NCBI GenBank assembly: GCA_023433775.1
Contig: JAEYTY010000041.1
Location: 1 to 7,912, forward strand
DNA from: Pseudomonadota bacterium
GTDB lineage: Bacteria; Pseudomonadota; Alphaproteobacteria; Rhizobiales; Devosiaceae
Reading direction: 5' to 3'
DNA length: 7,912 nt
In this document: piece after piece, positions 1 to 6,577 of the stretch
Layout of the letters: every line of letters starts with the position of its first letter
How positions within the stretch are numbered: position 1 is the stretch's first letter
The notes under the pieces: generated by a model
What the model was told of the DNA's origin: nothing
Databases searched by the model: none
What the model saw: only the letters and a program-made list of their open reading frames with translations
Made by a program: the position numbers and the translations under genes

Positions 1-730
1 CGCTTTCAAAGCCAAACTGTGATGGCGCATTGTCGAGCAAACCAACGCCCGACCGGGTCATCAGCGCTACCGTTCCATTGGGACGATAATCGGCCTGGAC
101 GTCCACCAATTCTGCAATACCGGAGATCAGGCGGTCGCGCTGATCATGCAATGCGGCGCGGGCCGTGTCAGTGATGCCAAGGTCCAGCATTCGCTGGTTG
201 ACCTCGGACAGGGAGTTCAACATGCCATTGAGGTTGTGCACGTTGGTCGCGATCTGGCCCTCGGTTTCCTGCCGCATTCCCTGAATGGTTGAGGACAGCC
301 TGTTGAGGGTTTCCACCATGGACTGCGCCGATGCGACGGCCGTGGAACGTGCCGTGTAGTCATCGGGGCTCGTGGCAATGCCCTGCAGCGCTATCTGCAG
401 ATCGTTGAACATCGTATCGAGCGACCCGGCACTGCCGGGCTTGCCGAGAAATCCCTGCAGACGGTCGAGATAGGCCGCCTGCACCCCCGCATTTGAGGCA
501 TCGGCAACCTGCCTGGTGTAGTAGGTCTGAAGGCTGAGGTTGAAGGCCCGATTGGCGCCAACAGTGCGCGCATAGGAACTGTTTTGCGCATTGTAGTCGA
601 CGACGTTCAGCGACTGCTTATGGTAGCCGGGCGTGCCCGCATTGGCGATGTTGCGGCTCAGGATGTCGAGCGAATCCTGATTGACCCGCAGGCCAGACAC
701 AGCGTTGGTGAGAGACGTCGTAAGACCCAT
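1..730 (-). CDS. flgK: Flagellar hook-associated protein 1 FlgK, N-terminal part (cut by window edge)
   Basis: FlgK is the first of the two junction proteins that join the flagellar hook to the filament; it is exported through the flagellar type III apparatus and sits outside the cell. I translated this frame myself: 243 residues are visible from the ATG at 730, with no stop before the window edge, so the C-terminal half is missing. The N-terminus reads MGLTTSLTNAVSGLRVNQDS, followed by LDILSRNIANAGTPGYHKQS, the typical FlgK rod/hook heptad region with the NIANAxTPGY signature (about residues 27-36). Further on are NVVDYNAQNSSYARTVGANR and a long helical stretch with QDRLISGIAELVD, usual in FlgK. 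An AGGAG ribosome binding site lies at 740-744 on the minus strand, nine bases before the ATG. The gene is 71 bp downstream of flgE on the same strand, with no obvious promoter between, so the two are probably cotranscribed. Confidence 0.93.
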   Translation of the reverse strand, partial: MGLTTSLTNAVSGLRVNQDSLDILSRNIANAGTPGYHKQSLNVVDYNAQNSSYARTVGANRAFNLSLQTYYTRQVADASNAGVQAAYLDRLQGFLGKPGSAGSLDTMFNDLQIALQGIATSPDDYTARSTAVASAQSMVETLNRLSSTIQGMRQETEGQIATNVHNLNGMLNSLSEVNQRMLDLGITDTARAALHDQRDRLISGIAELVDVQADYRPNGTVALMTRSGVGLLDNAPSQFGFES

Positions 731-801
731 TTAGCGGGACTCCTCGAAGGCGACACAGGCCCGGAGCAACGCGCCCCGCACCGCTACTTTTGTGTTCCGC
801 G

Positions 802-2940
802 TCAGCGGACCATATTGAGGGCTTCCTGGAGCATCTCGTCGGCCGTGCTGACGATGCGCGTACCCGCCGCATAGGCCTGCTGGGTGACGATCAGCTTGGT
901 GAATTCATCCGAGATATCGGTATTGGAGGCTTCCAGAGCGCCACCGATGACGCCGGAGCCAGACAGATCCAGCACTGCCTCGCCCGATTCAGAGGTGGAG
1001 GAGAAGACACCGCCATCGAGACGCTTCAGCTTGTTGATGGCATTGAATTCAGCAGTGACGACCTGCGCCATGTCGATGCGCTCGCCGTTGGAATAGGTGG
1101 CCGTGACACGTCCATTGTCATTGATGGCCACCGACACGAATTCACCGGCGCCATAGCCATTCTGGTTAAAGCGGGAAACGCTCGCGGTGCCGTTGACGTC
1201 AGCAAACTGACTGATGCCCTTGGTATCGTAGCGGAACTCGACATCGCCAACGCCCACGCCATTGACCTGCAAGTCTTGCAGCATGATCGATGTATCAGTG
1301 GGTGAAATCATCGAGCCGTCACCGCCGAAGATAAATTCGGCGTCGGCCCGCTTCCACATTTCCGCACCGCCGGTCGCGATGCTGTCGGTCATATAGTAGA
1401 GATGCCAGGTGTCCTGGCCGCCGGCGCGCGAGCTTTCCACCTTGGCCCAGCGGATCTGCACGTCGGCAGGAGCACCGTTCTCGGCGTAAACCGTCACAGC
1501 GCCGCCTTCGATGGAGCTGGAAATGAACAGAGCATTCTGATTGGCGGCAATGGAGTCGATGTCCGGCCGCACAGGATCGGTCGCGTTCTGCCCAGTGGTC
1601 AGACCAAGGCCGGCGTCTCCCTCAACGACCGAGAAGTCCGCATAGTGGTCCTGCCCCAGCGTAATGACCAGGTTGTCGGTGCCATCCAGTGTGACGGTTG
1701 CTGTGGATGCCGAAGGGCCGCCATGTGTACGGATAGCCAGTTCAAGGTTGGCCAGCGCCTGCGCAATCGTGCCCGAAACGCTCACGCCCTGGTTGGAACC
1801 GGAATAGGTGGGCGTGTCGTAGAATTCGAAGGTAGCAACCGTGCCGTTGATATTGAGGCGCAGCGTCTCACCCGGGACCATGTAACTGGTGGCGGCGGTA
1901 TTGACGGTGGCGTTAGTCGTGCCAGCAGTCAGGCCAAGCCCTGCGAGCGTCGTTGCGTCTGCAGTGAGGTCGAATGAATCGGTAACGTTGCTGCCGAGGG
2001 TGACCTCTGCTTGACCATCAACATTAAGCCCGAATGTCAGTGTATCGAACGGAGCGCCAGCCCCTTGCAGGACGCCCTCGATGCTAGCCATCAGATCATC
2101 AATCGTCGTCACAACAGGATCGAAATTGATGTGATTGCCCAATGTAGGGTTGACGTTATCGAACGTTACTGCGGTAGGGACACCACCAATTTCCACAGTG
2201 AAGCTGCCAGGATTGCCAAATACTGTGCTTGCCAATGCTGTTCCGACCAAGGCGGGAGCTGCAGCACCGGTTGCCGTAGCCGTGACACCCACTGGCGCCA
2301 TATTGCCGCCAACCATGGTTGCCGGAGACCAGCCGGTCGTGGTGAAGTTGCGGGCCTGCATCAGCTCGCTGTTATAGACGGACTCTCGATAGCCGCCTGT
2401 CTTGGGCAATTGAGGCAGGTTGGCCTGATAGCCCATCTCATTGGTGCGGCGCGCTTCAAGGAAATTATTGGAGAGCTTGATGACTTCGGGAACGGAGCCG
2501 GAAATATTGCCGGTGCCCGGATCGATCGGCAGGCCTTTGAGGTAATAGCCGGCTCCGTTGACCAGCATACCGTCCTTGTCGATTTCGAAGTCGCCGCGAC
2601 GGGTGTAGAAATTGGTGCCAGCGAAAACGGAGTTGCCATCGGACTGGCCCACTTTCGGCTCCACCACGAAAAAGCCGTTGGAATTGAGCGCGATATAGGT
2701 GGAGTTCGACACCGTCTTGATGTCGCCCTTGGTATCATTGGTGCTGCGGGACTGGGCAATCACCGCGCCGGGCACCTGACGTGTAATCGGGGCATCGGGG
2801 ATCAGGTCGAGGAAATCGGTCTCGATCCGCTTGTAGCCAGTGGTTTGCGAGTTCGCGATATTGCCCGAAATGTTCTCCAGCGCATGTGCCTGTGCCCGCA
2901 GGCCGGTAACCGCGCTGGAAAGAGCCCCATAAATGCCCAT
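802..2940 (-). CDS. flgE: Flagellar hook protein FlgE, enlarged form (712 aa)
   Basis: FlgE polymerises into the flagellar hook, the universal joint between rod and filament. Residues 7-37 form the conserved rod/hook N-terminal region (LENISGNIANSQTTGYKR). Residues 80-135 match the early hook domain (ALNSNGFFVVEP, YTRRGDFEIDKDG). The C-terminal helix at 669-712 (LEASNTDISDEFTKLIVTQQ, then RIVSTADEMLQEAL) is diagnostic. At 712 residues it is much longer than enterobacterial FlgE (about 400) and longer than the roughly 590 residues I recall for Caulobacter. The extra length lies in residues about 208-455 and contains two related units (see the repeat entry). GGAG at 2947-2950 (minus strand), six bases before the ATG, supports the start. 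The upstream region has a sigma-54-like promoter. The gene is followed by flgK. The surface-exposed central part of FlgE varies in this family, so size alone does not imply a new function. Confidence 0.95.
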   Translation of the reverse strand: MGIYGALSSAVTGLRAQAHALENISGNIANSQTTGYKRIETDFLDLIPDAPITRQVPGAVIAQSRSTNDTKGDIKTVSNSTYIALNSNGFFVVEPKVGQSDGNSVFAGTNFYTRRGDFEIDKDGMLVNGAGYYLKGLPIDPGTGNISGSVPEVIKLSNNFLEARRTNEMGYQANLPQLPKTGGYRESVYNSELMQARNFTTTGWSPATMVGGNMAPVGVTATATGAAAPALVGTALASTVFGNPGSFTVEIGGVPTAVTFDNVNPTLGNHINFDPVVTTIDDLMASIEGVLQGAGAPFDTLTFGLNVDGQAEVTLGSNVTDSFDLTADATTLAGLGLTAGTTNATVNTAATSYMVPGETLRLNINGTVATFEFYDTPTYSGSNQGVSVSGTIAQALANLELAIRTHGGPSASTATVTLDGTDNLVITLGQDHYADFSVVEGDAGLGLTTGQNATDPVRPDIDSIAANQNALFISSSIEGGAVTVYAENGAPADVQIRWAKVESSRAGGQDTWHLYYMTDSIATGGAEMWKRADAEFIFGGDGSMISPTDTSIMLQDLQVNGVGVGDVEFRYDTKGISQFADVNGTASVSRFNQNGYGAGEFVSVAINDNGRVTATYSNGERIDMAQVVTAEFNAINKLKRLDGGVFSSTSESGEAVLDLSGSGVIGGALEASNTDISDEFTKLIVTQQAYAAGTRIVSTADEMLQEALNMVR
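1591..2223 (-). repeat. Two diverged tandem domain units inside FlgE (Flagellin_IN/hook_IN-like)
   Basis: FlgE residues about 240-340 (unit A, bases 2223-1921) and 355-450 (unit B, bases 1878-1591) share a layout. Each has a beta strand with an 'I-G/N-G-x4-TF/EF' core (EIGGVPTAVTF; NINGTVATFEF), a helix after a threonine (TTIDDLMASIEGVL; GTIAQALANLELAI), a strand with TxTxxLxxxxxxxxTLG, a further strand with F, and a closing GLGLT(A/T)G. This order resembles the Flagellin_IN/hook_IN or DUF1522-type inserts known from flagellins and hook proteins. The repeat is visible only at protein level, so the duplication is old or the units were acquired separately. By hand count, bases 2101-2220 in unit A are about 48% GC against about 60% on each side of that dip. 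Confidence 0.6.
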
Positions 2941-2991
2941 CAGTAACTCCGTTTAACTCTATTGCGTCTCTGGACGCGTCGTCGTTACAGA

Positions 2992-3008
2992 TGCAAGGGT
3001 GATGCCAA
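2992..3008 (-). promoter_or_regulatory. Putative sigma-54 (RpoN) -24/-12 promoter of flgE
   Basis: On the minus strand the sequence is TTGGCATCACCCTTGCA. Against the sigma-54 consensus YTGGCACGRNNNTTGCW, every defined position matches except two (C to T and G to C after TGGCA). The invariant GG (3006-3005) and GC (2994-2993) are exactly ten bases apart. The transcription start would fall near 2981, giving a leader of about 41 bases before the flgE ATG. Spacing, strand and the upstream half-site cluster all agree. It has not been shown to be active. Confidence 0.7.
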
Positions 3009-3020
3009 GCCGCTGGCGCC

Positions 3021-3040
3021 TTGTTTTTAAATGGTTTTTT
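3021..3040. promoter_or_regulatory. AT-rich tract between the flgE promoter and its candidate enhancer
   Basis: Seventeen of 20 bases are A or T (three G), in a GC-rich neighbourhood. It lies between the -24 element and the CGGCA/TGCCG cluster, where sigma-54 flagellar promoters often have an IHF bend site. I do not see a full IHF consensus, so this is only a candidate flexible or bending element. Confidence 0.35.
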
Positions 3041-3065
3041 GGGCCAAAGCTGGCTTGTTCATTGG

Positions 3066-3108
3066 TGCCGCACGGCAAATGAGTCCGTGGCCCCGGCACT
3101 TATTGCCG
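3066..3108. promoter_or_regulatory. Cluster of CGGCA/TGCCG half-sites, candidate FlbD (ftr-like) enhancer for flgE
   Basis: Four half-sites lie in 43 bp: TGCCG (3066-3070), CGGCA (3073-3077), CGGCA (3094-3098) and TGCCG (3104-3108). The last two form a dyad, CGGCA-CTTAT-TGCCG. As I recall them, Caulobacter ftr sites bound by the sigma-54 activator FlbD have a CGGC/TTGC-type dyad and lie about 100 bp from the start site. Here the dyad centre is about 120 bp upstream of the inferred flgE start. Which activator binds is inference. The cluster could also act on the divergent gene at 3199. Confidence 0.5.
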
Positions 3109-3170
3109 ACTGCTTGTGATCGGGGGAGGCTTGGTTTAAACGCAGGGCTAGCGACCGGCCGGACACAATG

Positions 3171-3182
3171 GCTGCCGGCAGC
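3171..3182. repeat. 12-bp perfect palindrome before the P-loop gene
   Basis: GCTGCCGGCAGC is a perfect palindrome that ends three bases before the ribosome binding site at 3186. Its centre, TGCCGGCA, contains overlapping TGCCG and CGGCA, the same half-site seen at 3066-3108. It could be an operator for the rightward gene or for both divergent genes, or a chance GC-rich palindrome. Confidence 0.35.
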
Positions 3183-3185
3183 AGC

Positions 3186-3189
3186 GGAG
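3186..3189 (+). promoter_or_regulatory. Ribosome binding site GGAG that sets the start of the P-loop gene
   Basis: GGAG lies nine bases before the ATG at 3199. The same frame is open back to 3031, but the product of that extension (56 residues) looks like translated non-coding DNA and would overlap the flgE control region. This site supports 3199; a GTG at 3193 is possible but too close to the GGAG. Confidence 0.7.
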
Positions 3190-3198
3190 CCCGTGAGA

Positions 3199-4065
3199 AT
3201 GCTGTTTTCCAGTGTCGATGAGTTCGTCAATGCCCCGCAACGCGCCGTCACCGTGTTCGGCATGGCCGGCGTGGGCAAGACGCGGCTTTCTGCGCTGCTG
3301 CGCGCCAATAGCTGGTTCCACTATTCAGCCGACTACCGTATCGGCACCCGCTATATGGGCGAGTTCATCGTCGACAATTTCAAGCACGAGGCGATGAAGG
3401 TCCCCTTCCTCGCGCAACTCCTGCGTACGGACTCGATCTACATCTCGTCCAACATCACCTTCGACAATCTCGACCCGCTCTCGACTTATCTGGGCACGCC
3501 GGGCGATCCCGCGCGCGGCGGCCTGCCGCTGGCAGAGTATCAGCGACGGCAGGAGCAGCATCGTGTCGCAGAAATCGCGGCACTCTGCGACGTGCCCTAC
3601 TTCATCGACCGTGCGGCGACGCTTTATGGCTATTCGAACTTCATCGCCGATACGGGTGGGTCGCTGATTGAGGTGATCGACCACACCGACCCCGAAGACC
3701 CGGTGATCAAGGCGCTGACCGCGCGCACGGCCCTGCTCTATATCCGCGGCACCGATAGCGATGCCGTCGAGCTGGTCAAGCGCTTCAAGAAAAGCCCGAA
3801 ACCTATGTATTACCGCCCCCACTTTTTGGTCGAGAAATGGGCCGAGTACAAGCAGATCACCGGAGCCATCGGCGACAATGACGTCGATCCTGCCGGCTTC
3901 GGAGCCTGGGGCTTTGAGGCCCTGCTGCATGACAGGCTACCACGCTACCAGGCGCTGGCGGATAAGTTCGGCTATGTCGTCGAGGCGTCCGATCTCGCCC
4001 AGGTTCGCAACGGGCAGGAATTCGTCGACCTGATGGCAATGGCAATCGAGAAGCGAATGCGCTAG
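3199..4065 (+). CDS. Conserved alphaproteobacterial P-loop ATPase/kinase-like protein of unknown function (288 aa)
   Basis: A soluble protein with a Walker A loop GMAGVGKT at residues 21-28, right after the first beta strand (AVTVFG), as in P-loop kinases and small NTPases. Other features seen are WFHYSADYRIGTRYMGE (39-55), DNFKHEAMK (59-67), SNITFDNLDPLSTYLG (84-99), FIADTGGS (148-155) and KPMYYRPHFL (201-210). I recognise this arrangement from alphaproteobacterial proteins annotated only as ATPase; the WFHYS-DYRIGTRYMGE block right after the P-loop seems a hallmark and may bind a substrate. There is no signal peptide or membrane segment. Its function is not known to me. metA follows 65 bp downstream on the same strand, so the two may be cotranscribed, but no methionine-related role is visible. 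The start was chosen at 3199 because of the GGAG site and because the Walker loop then falls at the normal distance from the N-terminus. Confidence 0.85.
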   Translation: MLFSSVDEFVNAPQRAVTVFGMAGVGKTRLSALLRANSWFHYSADYRIGTRYMGEFIVDNFKHEAMKVPFLAQLLRTDSIYISSNITFDNLDPLSTYLGTPGDPARGGLPLAEYQRRQEQHRVAEIAALCDVPYFIDRAATLYGYSNFIADTGGSLIEVIDHTDPEDPVIKALTARTALLYIRGTDSDAVELVKRFKKSPKPMYYRPHFLVEKWAEYKQITGAIGDNDVDPAGFGAWGFEALLHDRLPRYQALADKFGYVVEASDLAQVRNGQEFVDLMAMAIEKRMR

Positions 4066-4086
4066 CGCGCCCCATACGGGTCGCGC
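4065..4086 (+). other. GC-rich hairpin at the end of the P-loop gene, upstream of metA
   Basis: From the last base of the stop codon, GCGCG-C-CCC (4065-4073) can pair with GGG-T-CGCGC (4078-4086) around the loop ATAC, with one C-U mismatch. No T-run follows, so it is not a standard intrinsic terminator. It may stall polymerase, protect mRNA ends, or shape the 65-base metA leader. Confidence 0.5.
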
Positions 4087-4130
4087 CCAGCTTGAATCGA
4101 TTGTTTACTGCTCCCAGCTAAGAGGCTGCC

Positions 4131-5042
4131 ATGCCTATCCGAATTCCCGATAACCTGCCTGCCCGCAAGACGCTTGAAGAAGAAGGCGTCTATGTGATGG
4201 ATTCGACGCGCGCCGCGCGCCAGGACATCCGCCCGCTCGAAATCGGCCTCTTGAACCTGATGCCCAACAAGGAGCGGACTGAAACCCAGTTCAGCCGCCT
4301 GATTGGCGCAACACCGCTCCAGGTGAACCTCAGCCTGGTGCGGGTCACCGAGCATCAGTCCAAGAACACCAGCGAGGACTACCTTAACACCTTCTACCAG
4401 ACGTGGGAGGAAGTGCGCGGGCGCAAATTCGACGGCTTTATCGTCACCGGTGCGCCGATTGCGAACATCCCGTTCGAAGAGGTCCGCTACTGGCCTGAAA
4501 TACTCGAGATCATGGACTGGACGCGCACCAATGTGCATCGCGCCATGTTCATCTGCTGGGGTGCGCAGGCAGCGCTGCACCATTTCCATGGCGCACAGCG
4601 TTATCGCATGGAGAACAAGGCGTTTGGTGTGTTCCGCCACCGCATCGTCAATGCGCGTTCGCCCGTTCTGCGGGGCATGTCCGACAGCCCGATGATCCCG
4701 GTGTCGCGCTATAACGACATCGATCGGAACAGCCTCGGTGCAAACCTTGAGGTGTTGATCGACAATGACGAGATCGGGGTCTGCATGTTGGGCGATCGGA
4801 GCGGTCAGTCGGTCTATTTCCTAAACCACCTGGAATATGACAACCGTTCGCTCGCCGATGAATATGAGCGCGACGTCAAGGCCGGTCTCGATACGCAGCC
4901 GCCGGTGAACCTCTTCCCCAATGGCGACACCAGCGCCGTGCCGGAAAATCGCTGGCGCAGTCATGCCCATCTGTTGTTCCAGAACTGGATCAACGAGATC
5001 TACCAGACGACGCCATTCGCGCTGGATGAAATCGGCCAATAA
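4131..5042 (+). CDS. metA: Homoserine O-acyltransferase MetA (succinyl or acetyl donor uncertain)
   Basis: MetA transfers an acyl group from acyl-CoA to L-homoserine, the first committed step of methionine synthesis, in the cytoplasm. The 303-residue length is normal for the family. Visible motifs are NLMPNKERTETQ (42-53), TGAPIANIPFEEVRYW (106-121), the nucleophile Cys142 in FICWGAQAALHH (140-151), and His233 with Glu235 in LNHLEYD (231-237), which complete the catalytic triad. WRSHAHLLFQNWIN (275-288) is the usual C-terminal block. Published work on Bacillus cereus and E. coli MetA shows that residue 111 selects the donor: Glu for acetyl-CoA, Gly for succinyl-CoA. Here residue 111 is Ala (codon 4461-4463), so the label 'succinyltransferase' should not be assumed. 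The start has AAGAGG at 4120-4125, five bases before the ATG. I find no clear SAM-II riboswitch in the short leader. Confidence 0.95.
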   Translation: MPIRIPDNLPARKTLEEEGVYVMDSTRAARQDIRPLEIGLLNLMPNKERTETQFSRLIGATPLQVNLSLVRVTEHQSKNTSEDYLNTFYQTWEEVRGRKFDGFIVTGAPIANIPFEEVRYWPEILEIMDWTRTNVHRAMFICWGAQAALHHFHGAQRYRMENKAFGVFRHRIVNARSPVLRGMSDSPMIPVSRYNDIDRNSLGANLEVLIDNDEIGVCMLGDRSGQSVYFLNHLEYDNRSLADEYERDVKAGLDTQPPVNLFPNGDTSAVPENRWRSHAHLLFQNWINEIYQTTPFALDEIGQ

Positions 5043-5075
5043 GCTGACGCAGCGGATTGCAAGTCCGCTGCCTCT

Positions 5076-5103
5076 TTGCAAACCCTGCCCCGCTCCCTAC
5101 CTT
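5076..5103 (+). promoter_or_regulatory. Possible housekeeping promoter for ycjX-ycjF
   Basis: TTGCAA (5076-5081) and TACCTT (5098-5103) are 16 bases apart and resemble alphaproteobacterial housekeeping -35/-10 elements. The start would fall near 5110, giving a leader of about 16 bases to the TTG at 5126 and excluding the upstream TTG at 5057. It lies just after metA, whose stop is at 5040-5042. The match is partial. Confidence 0.4.
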
Positions 5104-5113
5104 GCAAGGGTTA

Positions 5114-5119
5114 GAGGGA
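5114..5119 (+). promoter_or_regulatory. Ribosome binding site that favours the TTG start of ycjX at 5126
   Basis: GAGGGA ends six bases before TTG at 5126. No in-frame ATG or GTG occurs before the conserved domain begins; the other option, TTG at 5057, has only AGCGGA directly abutting it. This makes 5126 the better start. Confidence 0.6.
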
Positions 5120-5125
5120 TCGACC

Positions 5126-6577
5126 TTGCCGCAGCCGCCGACCACCATCACCGACGAACTGGGCATTGCCCTCGCCAACCTTGCCGACAGCGCATCGGGC
5201 GTGCTGACGCCAACGCTTCGCCTGGGCGTGACCGGATTGAGCCGGACCGGCAAGACCATCTTCATCACCGCGCTGGTGCATAATCTGCTGACGCAGGGCC
5301 GCTTGCCCGGCTTTGCGCCCTTGGCCGATGGCCGCTTCATCGGCGCAAAACTGGCCGAATATCCCGACGCCACCATTCCGCGCTTCGCCTATGAGCAGCA
5401 TCTGGCGGCGCTTACTGCCAATCCGCCTGTCTGGCCCGAAAGTACGCGGCGCATCTCCCAGCTTCGGATCGTCCTGAAATTTCAATCGGCAAAGTGGTTT
5501 TCCGGGCTGCGTGGTCCCGCGACGCTCAATCTCGACATCGTCGATTATCCCGGCGAATGGCTGCTGGATCTTCCCCTGCTCGGCCTTTCCTTCGCCGACT
5601 GGAGCGCCGAGGCGCTGGAGCGGGCGGAACGGCCGGGCCACACTGACGAAGCTGGCGCATTCCTCGCCGAGCTTGCCAGCACCGATGTGACCGGCGACGC
5701 CGGGGATGCCGACGCGGAGCGGCTGGCCACGGCGTTCACGGAATATCTCCGCCGCAGCCGGGAACATGGCGCGCTATCGACGCTTCCGCCAGGACGCTTC
5801 CTGCTGCCGGGTGACCTGGAAGGCTCTCCCGCCCTGACCTTCGCGCCCCTGCCCCGCCCTTCAGGCGTAATCCAAAAATCCAGCCTCTATGCCATGCTGG
5901 AGCACCGCTTCGAGGCCTATAAGGACCGCGTGGTCCGTCCGTTCTTCCGCGATCATTTCGCCCGGCTGGACAGGCAGGTTGTGCTGGTCGATACCTTGCG
6001 GGCGCTGAATTCCGGCGCGGCCGCCGTGTCGGATCTTGAAACGGCGCTGACCTCGGTCCTCGCCTGCTTCCGTCAGGGGGATGCACATCCGCTATTGAGG
6101 CCCTTTTCAAAGCGCATCGACCGCATCCTCTTTGCCGCGACCAAGGCGGACCATGTGCATCACACCAGCCATGACAGGCTGGAAGCCATTCTCAACCGGC
6201 TGGTCGCCAATGCTACGCGTCGCGCCCGCTTCGCCGGGGCCGAAACCCGTTCGCTCGCCATGGCCGGCATTCGCGCCACCAGTGAAGGCACGATCCGCGA
6301 GAATGGCGAGGTCCTTTCAACCCTGATCGGCACGCCACTCGCGGGCGAAAGTCTCGACGGCGTAACCTATGACGGCAAAACGGAAATCGCTCTATTTCCC
6401 GGCGACTTGCCGGAACGTCCGGATTCACTTTTTGAGAACGGCACCCCGGTCGCGCTCAACTTCCTGCGCTTCACGCCGCCGCAGAAGCTGGAGCGCAATG
6501 CGCAGGGCGAAGTCGTGCTGCCCCATATAAGGCTCGACCGGGCGCTGGATTATCTCATCGGAGACTGGATGGCATGA
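5126..6577 (+). CDS. ycjX: YcjX family P-loop GTPase/ATPase-like protein (DUF463)
   Basis: A member of the YcjX family (E. coli protein about 465 residues; 483 here from the TTG start). The first strand and Walker A loop read RLGVTGLSRTGKT, with GLSRTGKT at residues 37-44. IVDYPGEWLLDLPLL around 138-152 is the family's Walker B/G3-like block, and ATKAD (338-342) fits a G4-like base-recognition motif. QVVLVDTLRALNSG (about 284-297) is also characteristic. There is no signal peptide or membrane segment; it probably works at the inner membrane through YcjF. In E. coli ycjX and ycjF belong to the phage shock protein (psp) stress regulon. No psp gene is visible here, so stress induction cannot be assumed. 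The stop overlaps the start of ycjF (ATGA), which indicates translational coupling. A variable acidic loop (about residues 170-205, HTDEAGAFLAEL, DAGDADAERLA) follows the G3 block. The exact biochemical role of YcjX is not settled. Confidence 0.88.
   Translation: MPQPPTTITDELGIALANLADSASGVLTPTLRLGVTGLSRTGKTIFITALVHNLLTQGRLPGFAPLADGRFIGAKLAEYPDATIPRFAYEQHLAALTANPPVWPESTRRISQLRIVLKFQSAKWFSGLRGPATLNLDIVDYPGEWLLDLPLLGLSFADWSAEALERAERPGHTDEAGAFLAELASTDVTGDAGDADAERLATAFTEYLRRSREHGALSTLPPGRFLLPGDLEGSPALTFAPLPRPSGVIQKSSLYAMLEHRFEAYKDRVVRPFFRDHFARLDRQVVLVDTLRALNSGAAAVSDLETALTSVLACFRQGDAHPLLRPFSKRIDRILFAATKADHVHHTSHDRLEAILNRLVANATRRARFAGAETRSLAMAGIRATSEGTIRENGEVLSTLIGTPLAGESLDGVTYDGKTEIALFPGDLPERPDSLFENGTPVALNFLRFTPPQKLERNAQGEVVLPHIRLDRALDYLIGDWMA

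Noticed and set aside
790..1977. Plus-strand open frames opposite flgE (171 and 191 codons)
   Set aside because: They lie fully inside flgE on the other strand and show no independent start signals or family features.
2011..2946. Long plus-strand open frame antisense to flgE (311 codons)
   Set aside because: It is the mirror frame of the clearly coding flgE; the product is rich in Cys, His and Arg with no recognisable domain, typical of GC-rich antisense frames.
3031..3198. N-terminal extension of the P-loop gene (56 extra residues from an ATG at 3031)
   Set aside because: The translated extension lacks family-like features, overlaps the flgE upstream control region, and the ATG at 3199 has a proper ribosome binding site.
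4087..4130. SAM-II riboswitch upstream of metA, suggested by GCTAAGAGG near the ribosome binding site
   Set aside because: Only the short GCTAA-A-GG end resembles it; the conserved loop and the remaining pairing are not visible.
5100..5109. CCTTGCAAGG palindrome near the inferred ycjX transcription start
   Set aside because: Ten bases only and overlapping the -10 candidate; nothing else supports an operator.
5057..5125. TTG at 5057 as the start of ycjX
   Set aside because: The ribosome-binding sequence abuts the codon and a promoter candidate lies downstream of it; TTG 5126 is better placed.
5111..5767. Minus-strand open frame of 218 codons opposite ycjX
   Set aside because: It is antisense to a well-supported conserved gene and has no recognised domain.
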